Assembly (NCBI GenBank): GCA_019420525.1
Contig: JAHZHA010000033.1
Coordinates: forward strand, 1 to 64,000
Direction: 5' to 3'
Origin: Bacillota bacterium
GTDB taxonomy: Bacteria; Bacillota; Clostridia; Peptostreptococcales; Anaerovoracaceae
DNA length: 64,000 nucleotides
Below, piece by piece: positions 24,341-31,483 of the stretch; position 1 is the stretch's first letter, and every line of letters begins with the position of its first letter. The translations under genes were made by a program, and so were the position numbers. Under the pieces are notes generated by a model, which had not been told where the DNA came from, ran no database searches, and saw only the letters and a program-made list of their open reading frames with translations.

Positions 24341-27175
24341 ATGAGGCCTCTCAGACTGACGATGTCGGCTTTCGGTCCGTATGCGGGCACGGAAACCGTG
24401 GATTTTGAAAAATTCGGAGAGGGCGGCATCTACCTGATCACGGGCGATACGGGCGCCGGAAAGACGACGATCTTCGACGCTGTTATGTTCGCGCTTTACG
24501 GGGAGGCCAGCGGAACGGCCCGGGATGCCTCCATGCTCAGGAGCAAATACGCCTCCGCCGATACGCCCACTTATGCGGAACTGGTATTTTTTTACAACGG
24601 TCAGGAGTATACGGTGAAACGCAGCCCGGAATACAGGCGTCCGAAAAAGAGAAGCGGCGGTTTTACGACACAGAAAGCGGAAGCAGAGCTGCGTTTTTCC
24701 GACGGACGCCCTCCCGTGACGGGACTGAAAGATGTCAGCGAAGCGGTGGTGCGTCTCATCGGTGTAGACGCCAGGCAGTTTTCCCAGATCGCCATGATCG
24801 CTCAGGGGGATTTTCTGAAGCTGCTACTGGCGAAGACACCGGAGCGGAGCGCTATTTTCCGGGAAATCTTCCGTACGGGAATTTATACGTCTGTTCAGGA
24901 AGAACTGAAATCCAGGGCGTCGGAACTCGGAAGCAGGATGGATTCTCTGAAAAACAGGATTCTCCAGGAAATCGGGGGAGTCGTTTTCGCTCCGGAATCT
25001 CCTCATCAGGAGAAGCTGCAGCAGCTGAAAGAGACAGAAAGCACGGCATCTGCAGATGAAGTGCTAAAACTCATCGGGACGGAAGTGACAGAAGACGAAG
25101 AAAGAGTGAAGCGTCTGTCGGAGGAGACGGAAGCGGCAGACCGGCGTCTGAATCAGCTTAACAATCTTCTGGGGCGCGCGGAAGAGCGCAGAAAAGCGGA
25201 GACGGCTCTGAAGGCGGAGACGGAAGCGCTGCTGAAAAATGAAGAACTTCTGAAAGAAGCGGAAATCGTCCGGGAGAAAAAACGGGAGCAGATGCCCGAT
25301 GCGGAGAAAACCGACCGGGAGATCGCCGCGGCGGAAGAACAGGCACAGCGGTGCAGGAAGATTGCCGAATGGAAGGAAAAAATCGGCGCTCTGGAAAAAG
25401 AGGCACAGCGGCTGGAAAGAGAGAACAGAGAAATCTCCGTTCAGCTGGACGAAACAGAAGAACTCAGAAAAGCCGCTGCGGCGGAGGCGGAGCTTCTGAA
25501 AGATGCGGACGTGCGTCTCATTTCGATACAAAACGAATGGAAAGAACTGGAAAATAGGATTTCGGAACTCGGCAGGCTGGACGAACTGATCCGGCGCTGT
25601 ACCCGGGCAGAAAAAGAACTCATGACCTGTACTGAGGAATACCGGACCGCGTCGGAGGAGAGCCGCAGACTGGGAGCCGGATATGCGGAGATGGAACAGC
25701 TCTTTTTCGACGGACAGGCGGGCATTCTGTCCGCGAGGCTGAAAGAAGGAATCCCCTGTCCCGTCTGCGGTTCGACGCATCATCCTTCCCCTGCGGCGAA
25801 GCCGGAAGACGTGCCGACGGAATCTCAGCTGAAAGAGAACCGGAAGCTGGCAGAGGAGGCGGCTGAAAAGATGCGTCTTTTAAGCGGCCGGACAGCTGAG
25901 AAGCGCGGAAATTTCGAAGCTCTGAGAGATCAGTGCATTCAGACGGCAGCGGAGATGGAATACTTTCCGGCGGCATCCGCAGAGACGGGTGGAAACCATG
26001 AAAAAGGCAATTCAGAAGAAAGCGCAGATTTTCTGAGGGAAACGGCGCTTCAGGCGGAGAGACTGGATGAAATTCTGAGAGAAGAACGGGAAGAAATTCT
26101 TCGGAAAGTCCGGGAAGCGGAAGCTGCAGCGGAACGGCGGGCCGGTCTGGAAAAGAAACTTCCGGAACTGGTTGCCAGGAAAGAAAAATATATGCGCGAT
26201 CTGCAGAATGTGGCGGAAGCTCTGGCGGCGTGCGGTGCGGAATCACGGGCGGCACAGGCGGAAATACAGAAAATTTCCGGCGGTCTGGTATTTTCCGGCG
26301 CAGAAGAGGCGGAAGAGACGGCCCGCAGGTTGAGAGCGGAAAAAAAGGCTGCAGAGGAAGCGCTGCGAAAAGCAGAGGAGGATTACGCCGCTCTGAAAAG
26401 CGTAAAAGAGAAAAAAGAAGCCGTGACAGAAGCTCTGAAAGATCAGCTGAGAGAACCTTTCAACGGTGATCCTTCAGAACTCGCTGAGGAAAAGAAAGAG
26501 CTGGACGAAAAAAAGCGCCTGTCTTCCGGGGAACAGATCGCCATCCGCGCCAGGATGGAACAGAACCATAAGGCTGCGGAACGACTGCAGCAGCTGGTGG
26601 ATGAGAGCCGTGAGACAGAGAAAAAATGGTCACGGATGAAACTCCTTGCGGATACCGCCGGGGGAACCCTTTCGGGGCGAGAAAAAATTACGCTGGAGAC
26701 GTACGTTCAGACAGCCTTTTTTGACAGGATTCTTCGCAGGGCAAACTCCCGGCTGATGAAGATGACAGGGGGACAGTACGATCTGATTCGCAGAAAATCA
26801 TCGGAAAGCCTCAGAAGTCAGAGCGGACTCGAACTCGACGTCATCGATCACTATAACGATACCGTGCGCAGCGTGAACACTCTCTCGGGGGGTGAAGCCT
26901 TCAAAGCCTCTCTTTCTCTGGCGCTGGGCCTTTCGGATGAAATTCAGTCTTCCGCAGGCGGCATCCGGCTGGACGCCATGTTTATCGATGAAGGATTCGG
27001 CTCTCTCGACGACGAATCGCTCCGGCAGGCGCTGCGGGTGTTGAACAGTCTCTCAGAGGGGAGCCGCACCGTAGGCATCATATCGCATGTGCCTCAGCTA
27101 AAGACGAGCATTGACCGGCAGATCATCGTCACAAAGACGAGAACAGGAGGAAGTTCCGTTACGATTCAGCTGTAA
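24341..27175 (+). CDS. sbcC: Exonuclease SbcCD, subunit C (SMC-like ATPase)
   Basis: Rad50-like ATPase partner of SbcD. Walker A GDTGAGKTT is at about residues 34-42. Long coiled coils (about 180-455 and 500-780) flank the zinc hook CPVC (C473-C476). The signature LSGGEAFKASLSLALGL and Walker B DAMFIDEGFGSLDD lie near the C-terminus. 944 residues. The start at 24341 gives MRPLRLTMSAFGPYAG, the family's N-terminus, with GGAGGTGGAATGAG upstream inside sbcD's end. The coiled coils explain its many Glu, Lys, Arg and Ala codons. Confidence 0.95.
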   Translation: MRPLRLTMSAFGPYAGTETVDFEKFGEGGIYLITGDTGAGKTTIFDAVMFALYGEASGTARDASMLRSKYASADTPTYAELVFFYNGQEYTVKRSPEYRRPKKRSGGFTTQKAEAELRFSDGRPPVTGLKDVSEAVVRLIGVDARQFSQIAMIAQGDFLKLLLAKTPERSAIFREIFRTGIYTSVQEELKSRASELGSRMDSLKNRILQEIGGVVFAPESPHQEKLQQLKETESTASADEVLKLIGTEVTEDEERVKRLSEETEAADRRLNQLNNLLGRAEERRKAETALKAETEALLKNEELLKEAEIVREKKREQMPDAEKTDREIAAAEEQAQRCRKIAEWKEKIGALEKEAQRLERENREISVQLDETEELRKAAAAEAELLKDADVRLISIQNEWKELENRISELGRLDELIRRCTRAEKELMTCTEEYRTASEESRRLGAGYAEMEQLFFDGQAGILSARLKEGIPCPVCGSTHHPSPAAKPEDVPTESQLKENRKLAEEAAEKMRLLSGRTAEKRGNFEALRDQCIQTAAEMEYFPAASAETGGNHEKGNSEESADFLRETALQAERLDEILREEREEILRKVREAEAAAERRAGLEKKLPELVARKEKYMRDLQNVAEALAACGAESRAAQAEIQKISGGLVFSGAEEAEETARRLRAEKKAAEEALRKAEEDYAALKSVKEKKEAVTEALKDQLREPFNGDPSELAEEKKELDEKKRLSSGEQIAIRARMEQNHKAAERLQQLVDESRETEKKWSRMKLLADTAGGTLSGREKITLETYVQTAFFDRILRRANSRLMKMTGGQYDLIRRKSSESLRSQSGLELDVIDHYNDTVRSVNTLSGGEAFKASLSLALGLSDEIQSSAGGIRLDAMFIDEGFGSLDDESLRQALRVLNSLSEGSRTVGIISHVPQLKTSIDRQIIVTKTRTGGSSVTIQL

Positions 27176-27207
27176 AATCCGGCCGTCCGCAAAGCTGTGG
27201 GGACACC

Positions 27208-27236
27208 TTGACAAGCGAAAAAAATTGGCGGATAAT
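27208..27236 (+). promoter_or_regulatory. Promoter of the CsoR-family gene
   Basis: TTGACA (27208-27213), 17-bp spacer, GATAAT (27231-27236), 41 bases before the ATG. Unlike the ATPase promoter, the spacer has no inverted repeat. Confidence 0.65.
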
Positions 27237-27277
27237 GCTTCATACAGAACCCCTGACGAACAGGAGGAGGTGGGATA

Positions 27278-27553
27278 ATGAAACAGTGTATGGATTCCGA
27301 TAATCTGCATCGGCGTTTAAAGAAGATCATCGGTCAGGTGCAGGCCATCGACCGCATGATAGATGAAGATATTCCCTGCGAAGACATTCTCGCACAGATT
27401 AATGCCGCAAAATCGGCGCTTCACAAAGCAGGACAGGTGATCCTGGAGGGGCATATCCGTCACTGCGTGCGGGACGGCATCGAGCACGGAGATGCGGAAC
27501 AGACCATCGCGAAATTCACGAAAGCCGTGGAGCGGTTCGCGAATATGAACTGA
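27278..27553 (+). CDS. csoR: CsoR-family metal-sensing repressor
   Basis: All-helical repressor that leaves DNA on binding metal. The ligand set C34 (IPCED), H59 and C63 (GHIRHC) is the Cys-His-Cys pattern of copper(I)-sensing CsoR; nickel/cobalt RcnR and formaldehyde FrmR differ. 91 residues, family length, with GQVQAIDRMI near the N-terminus. Ribosome site AGGAGGAGGTGGG. A P-type ATPase follows, and its promoter carries an inverted repeat that fits a CsoR operator, so this protein likely controls it. Copper is inferred from the ligands only. Confidence 0.88.
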   Translation: MKQCMDSDNLHRRLKKIIGQVQAIDRMIDEDIPCEDILAQINAAKSALHKAGQVILEGHIRHCVRDGIEHGDAEQTIAKFTKAVERFANMN

Positions 27554-27577
27554 GATTTGAGACACAGAGTCAGAGTG

Positions 27578-27632
27578 CCGGAATCCCGGCGTCCGCCGTT
27601 GAACGGACATCGGGATTCCGGTTTTTCTTTTT
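27578..27632 (+). terminator. Intrinsic terminator after csoR
   Basis: CCGGAATCCCG (27578-27588) and CGGGATTCCGG (27611-27621), with inner TCCG/CGGA pairing, then TTTTTCTTTTT. It separates csoR from the ATPase transcript. Confidence 0.93.
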
Positions 27633-27634
27633 AA

Positions 27635-27663
27635 TTGACAACCTATACCCCTATAGGTATAAT
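27635..27663 (+). promoter_or_regulatory. Promoter of the metal ATPase with an embedded CsoR-type operator
   Basis: Consensus promoter: TTGACA (27635-27640), 17-bp spacer, TATAAT (27658-27663). The spacer is filled by ACCTATA-CCCC-TATAGGT (27641-27658), a perfect 7-bp inverted repeat around four C. A C-rich centre in an A/T dyad resembles known CsoR sites. A repressor bound here would block polymerase. Confidence 0.75.
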
Positions 27664-27703
27664 GCCATTGTAACAGTGTGTTAAATGAAAGGAGGAAGCT
27701 GTC

Positions 27704-29584
27704 GTGGAACGACTGGAAAAAATACTCGAGTGGGGAGGAATCAGACGGGATGCGGTATTTCTTGTGATTTCTGCAGCCGCACTGGTTCTCAGCATTTTTC
27801 ACGTCACACCGGCCGGATTCGATTTTGCCTGGGTGGCGATTATCCTGTGCGGAGTTCCCATCATACTGGAGGCGGTACACGGGCTGGTGACAGCCTTTGA
27901 TATCAAGGCGGACGTTCTCGTCTCTCTGGCTCTCATCGCTTCTCTCATCATCGGAGAGACTTTCGCCGCGGGAGAAGTGGCGTTCATCATGCAGCTGGGC
28001 GCCATGCTGGAAGATCTCACCGTTTCAAAAGCCAGGGCGGGGATCGAAAAGCTGGTTCACCTGACACCGAGAACCGCCCGGAAGCTGGAGGACGGAAACG
28101 AGACGGTGATTCCCGCGGAGCAGGTAAAGGCGGGAGATATCCTGCGGGTCCTGCCGGGAGAGACGATTCCGGCGGACGGCGTGATTCTGTCGGGAAAGAC
28201 TTCCGTCGATCAGGCGGTGATGACGGGTGAATCGCTTCCCGTAGATAAGGAAGAGGGGGATTCCGTCTTCAGCGGCACGGTAAATCAGTTTGGAGCTTTC
28301 GAGATGAGGACGGAAAAGGACGGCGACGACAGTTCGATTCAGCGAATGATCCGGCTGGTGCAGTCGGCGGATGCCGGAAAAGCGAAAATCGTGGGAATTG
28401 CGGATCGCTGGGCTACATGGATCGTCGTCATCGCTCTGACGTCCGCAGTCTTGACATGGCTCATCACAGGGGAAATCATCCGTGCCGTTACGATATTAGT
28501 CGTATTCTGTCCGTGCGCTCTCGTTCTGGCTACTCCTACGGCCATCATGGCAGCTATCGGCAACGCCACGAAGCACGGATTCCTCGTCAGGGAAGGTGAC
28601 GCTTTGGAGCGGCTGTCGGCGGTGTCGCACATCACATTTGACAAGACCGGTACTCTCACCAGAGGAACGCCGGAAGTCGTCGCAGTGGAAAATACCAGCA
28701 GCGATTTTTCGGAGGAAGAACTGTACCGTTTGCTGACCGCGGCGGAACTCCGGTCCGAACATCCGCTGGGCAAGGCTGTGGTCAGCTCGTATAAAAAACG
28801 TTATGACGGTGAGATTCCTCAGCCGCAGCAGTTTGAGATGATACCGGGACGCGGCGTATGCGCCGGAGCGGATGGAATGACGATCCTGGCCGGAAATCCG
28901 GAATTGTTCGCTCAAAACGGAATGGCCGTGCCGGAAGAGGTAAAAAAAGAAGCGGAAAATTATCTGAAAAAAGGCTGTACTGTCATCTATATCGCGGTGG
29001 ACGGAAAACCGGCCGGCTTTGCGGCTCTGTCGGATACGCTGCGTCCGGAGGCGGAGACGGCTATCGCCGAAATCCGGGCGGCGGGAATCAGTCCGGTCCT
29101 TTTGACAGGTGATCATGAAAGCGCAGCCGGATACATAGCGGGAAAGCTCGGCATCGAAGAGGTCTATGCGGAATGTCTGCCGGAGGAAAAACTGCGGCGC
29201 ATCGAAAACTATCAGAACGAAGGCAAAAACGTGTGTATGGTGGGCGACGGAATCAATGATGCCCCGGCGCTGAAAAAATCTTATGTCGGAATCGCCATGG
29301 GAGGAGTCGGAAGTGATATCGCGGTGGATGCTGCTGACATCGCGCTGATAAATGACAGAATCGGAGAACTGCCTCATCTGCTGCGCCTGTCTAAAAGGAT
29401 GATGTTCACGATACGCTGCAATCTGACGTTTTCCATGACGCTGAACTTTGTGGCTATCGTGCTGGCCATCACGGGAATTCTCAATCCTGTCGTCGGAGCG
29501 CTGGTCCACAATGCCGGCTCCGTTATCGTCATCGTCAATTCCGCATTCCTTCTGGGCTGGGGAAAAAGAAAAACAATTTGCTGA
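27704..29584 (+). CDS. Heavy-metal P1B-type ATPase
   Basis: Membrane pump that exports a metal cation using ATP. Seen in order: TGES actuator loop (about 166-169), CPC in the metal-transport helix (C269-P-C271), phosphorylated Asp in DKTGT (D313), SEHPLGKAV (about 352-360), and the hinge GDGINDAPAL. No N-terminal heavy-metal-associated domain is present; the protein starts with a short helix. The last helix reads LVHNAGSVIVIVNS, which lacks the Met/Ser pair of classical copper pumps and the Asp of zinc/cadmium pumps, so the metal is uncertain. Start is GTG behind GGAGGAAGCTGTC. 626 residues. Probably regulated by the upstream CsoR-like protein. Confidence 0.88.
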   Translation: MERLEKILEWGGIRRDAVFLVISAAALVLSIFHVTPAGFDFAWVAIILCGVPIILEAVHGLVTAFDIKADVLVSLALIASLIIGETFAAGEVAFIMQLGAMLEDLTVSKARAGIEKLVHLTPRTARKLEDGNETVIPAEQVKAGDILRVLPGETIPADGVILSGKTSVDQAVMTGESLPVDKEEGDSVFSGTVNQFGAFEMRTEKDGDDSSIQRMIRLVQSADAGKAKIVGIADRWATWIVVIALTSAVLTWLITGEIIRAVTILVVFCPCALVLATPTAIMAAIGNATKHGFLVREGDALERLSAVSHITFDKTGTLTRGTPEVVAVENTSSDFSEEELYRLLTAAELRSEHPLGKAVVSSYKKRYDGEIPQPQQFEMIPGRGVCAGADGMTILAGNPELFAQNGMAVPEEVKKEAENYLKKGCTVIYIAVDGKPAGFAALSDTLRPEAETAIAEIRAAGISPVLLTGDHESAAGYIAGKLGIEEVYAECLPEEKLRRIENYQNEGKNVCMVGDGINDAPALKKSYVGIAMGGVGSDIAVDAADIALINDRIGELPHLLRLSKRMMFTIRCNLTFSMTLNFVAIVLAITGILNPVVGALVHNAGSVIVIVNSAFLLGWGKRKTIC

Positions 29585-29662
29585 AATGACCGTAAGATGA
29601 TGACTGCAGCTGTCAGACCGCCGGTGCTCCGTCCGGAGGGAACACGTCTCTTTTTTCCTGTC

Positions 29663-29691
29663 TCGACATGTAAATACGGATAGTATATAAT
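29663..29691 (+). promoter_or_regulatory. Promoter of the YkgJ-family gene
   Basis: TCGACA (29663-29668), 17-bp spacer, perfect TATAAT (29686-29691), 46 bases before the ATG. Confidence 0.65.
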
Positions 29692-29737
29692 GTTCGGAGA
29701 GAATTATTATCAGGAATGACAGGAGATTTTCTGCAAT

Positions 29738-30436
29738 ATGGCCATAAAAAGAGACTACAGCAAATCGCAGCTGAATCAGAATTTCGTGGCAAAAAACACA
29801 AAATTCAGATTCCGGTGCACACAGTGCGGCGAATGCTGCAGAAATGTAAAAAAAGAGGACAAAATTCTTCTTTCTGCCGTGGATATTTACAGAGCGGCGA
29901 AGTATCTTAATCTGGAAATACAGGAGTTCATCGGGAATTACTGCGATCTGGTACCCGGCGGCGAATCCATGCTGCCGCTGCTGGTGATGAAGGAACATCT
30001 CGACGGAAGCTGTATCTTTCTGAAGAAAGGCAAATGTACGATTTATGACGTCAAGCCGATTCCATGTTCCATGTTTCCTCTGGGACGCATGATGTTTCTC
30101 AATGATGTGACACAGGAACACGAATTTCATTACTATCTCGAGGAATTTGACTGTGCTGCGGCAAAAGATACGGACGTCGTCGTTCAGGACTGGCTCGACC
30201 GGTTTGAAATCGAAAAGTATGACGAATGTGTCAAACTTTACAAGCGGCTCGGAAGTGTCTGTTCCCGTCTCATGCATGAGGCGAAAAGTCTGCAGGAACA
30301 GCAGGAGATGTTTCAGACGGCGTTTTTTCTGATGTATGTCAAATACGACACAGGGGAAGAGCTTCTGCCTCAGCTGGCGCAGAATCTGGCCTTTATCCAG
30401 AGCATACATCCTGAGAACGGCTTCGTCAAAAACTGA
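29738..30436 (+). CDS. YkgJ family cysteine cluster protein
   Basis: 232 residues with the family's metal-binding cysteines: C27-x2-C30-x2-CC (33, 34) near the N-terminus, and later GSCIF, GKCTIY and IPCSMFP (about 92-112). Such proteins probably bind zinc or an iron-sulfur cluster; the function is unknown in general. AGGAGATTTTCTGCA precedes the ATG. It is followed 57 bases later by the IMP cyclohydrolase gene, possibly on one transcript. Confidence 0.85.
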   Translation: MAIKRDYSKSQLNQNFVAKNTKFRFRCTQCGECCRNVKKEDKILLSAVDIYRAAKYLNLEIQEFIGNYCDLVPGGESMLPLLVMKEHLDGSCIFLKKGKCTIYDVKPIPCSMFPLGRMMFLNDVTQEHEFHYYLEEFDCAAAKDTDVVVQDWLDRFEIEKYDECVKLYKRLGSVCSRLMHEAKSLQEQQEMFQTAFFLMYVKYDTGEELLPQLAQNLAFIQSIHPENGFVKN

Positions 30437-30493
30437 GATATATGACAAGATAACCGGACAATCCGATGAGTAACCGGGAGAAAGGAGAATATC

Positions 30494-31207
30494 ATGAAAT
30501 ACGTATCACTGACAGAAGAAATCAGCAGCACATCTTATCCGGGCAGAGGAATCGTTATCGGCCGCTCGGAAGACGGCAGCAAAGCGGTAACTGCATACTT
30601 CATCATGGGAAGAAGTGAAAACAGCAGAAACCGCATTTTTGTCGAGGACGGGGAAGGCATCCGTACAGAAGCCTATGATCCGTCGAAACTCAGCGATCCA
30701 AGCCTGATCATTTACGCTCCGGTTCGCGTTCTGGGCAACAAGACGATCGTCACCAACGGAGATCAGACTGACACGATCTACGATCTGATGAACCAGCAGC
30801 AGACTTTCGAACAGGCTCTCCGCACGAGAGAGTTCGAGCCGGATGCGCCGAACTACACGCCGAGAATCAGCGGCATCATGAAGGTTGACAGCGGAAAATA
30901 CAATTTCGCTATGTCGATTCTGAAGAGCGATATCGATCATCCGGAATCCTGCAACCGCTATACATTTGCTTACGAAGAACCGAAAGCCGGCACTGCACGC
31001 TATATCCACACTTATGTAGGAGACGGCAATCCGCTTCCGTCCTACGAAGGCGAACCGACACCGGTTAAAATCAGCGGTGGCATCGATGAATTCACACAGA
31101 GCGTATGGCAGGCTCTCGATGAAGATAATAAAGTCTCTCTCTTTGTCCGCTACATCGATATCGAGACAGGAGAATACGAAACGCGAATCGTCAACAAAAA
31201 TGTATAA
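30494..31207 (+). CDS. IMP cyclohydrolase family protein (PurO-like, monofunctional)
   Basis: Predicted to close the ring of FAICAR to IMP, the last step of purine synthesis. It matches the stand-alone IMP cyclohydrolase family rather than bifunctional PurH: no AICAR transformylase domain is attached. Visible parts are YPGRGIVIGRSEDG near the N-terminus, AYFIMGRSENSRNR (about 34-47) and NGDQTDTIYDLM (about 92-103). 237 residues. Ribosome site GAAAGGAG 6 bases before the ATG. The activity is inferred from family membership. Confidence 0.85.
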   Translation: MKYVSLTEEISSTSYPGRGIVIGRSEDGSKAVTAYFIMGRSENSRNRIFVEDGEGIRTEAYDPSKLSDPSLIIYAPVRVLGNKTIVTNGDQTDTIYDLMNQQQTFEQALRTREFEPDAPNYTPRISGIMKVDSGKYNFAMSILKSDIDHPESCNRYTFAYEEPKAGTARYIHTYVGDGNPLPSYEGEPTPVKISGGIDEFTQSVWQALDEDNKVSLFVRYIDIETGEYETRIVNKNV

Positions 31208-31221
31208 ATTCTTGAAATAAC

Positions 31222-31250
31222 TTGACATCATTCCGTCGGTACGCTATCAT
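31222..31250 (+). promoter_or_regulatory. Promoter driving the riboswitch leader
   Basis: TTGACA (31222-31227), 17-bp spacer, TATCAT (31245-31250); the transcript would start at the aptamer's edge. Confidence 0.75.
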
Positions 31251-31258
31251 TATCCCGA

Positions 31259-31368
31259 TAAGAGGGAGTAGCTGACGCCCGCTGTTTAGGCGGTTGCGTG
31301 TGCGATGACGTCAATCCCGACAGAGTTTTATTCTCTGTCCGTGTCGTAATGAAACAGCAAGACTTTTA
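31259..31368 (+). ncRNA. yybP-ykoY (manganese) riboswitch
   Basis: The leader carries the hallmark segments of this aptamer: GAGGGAGTAGC (31262-31272), GACGTCAAT (31308-31316) and CAGCAAGAC (31355-31363). The closing helix pairs TAAGAG (31259-31264) with CTTTTA (31363-31368). The class senses Mn2+. The closing strand overlaps the 5' arm of the terminator that follows, so metal binding should block termination and turn the gene on. The controlled gene encodes a P2-type cation ATPase, a common target of this class. Confidence 0.88.
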
Positions 31369-31406
31369 TTGTACATAGTTCATTGTGCAATAAAAGTCTT
31401 TTTTTA
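31359..31406 (+). terminator. Expression-platform terminator of the riboswitch
   Basis: AAGACTTTTATTG (31359-31371) pairs perfectly with CAATAAAAGTCTT (31388-31400), followed by TTTTT. It competes with the aptamer's closing helix. Confidence 0.92.
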
Positions 31407-31483
31407 TTACCCGAAAAAGGAAAAAATTTCCTGCACGATGGATTGTCCGAAAACTCTGCTATTGTAATAAGGGAGGAAAGATT

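Noticed and set aside
28496..30448. A 650-codon open frame on the minus strand
   Set aside because: It runs antisense through the P-type ATPase and YkgJ genes, both with clear motifs, and its translation is His/Arg/Phe-rich without domains.
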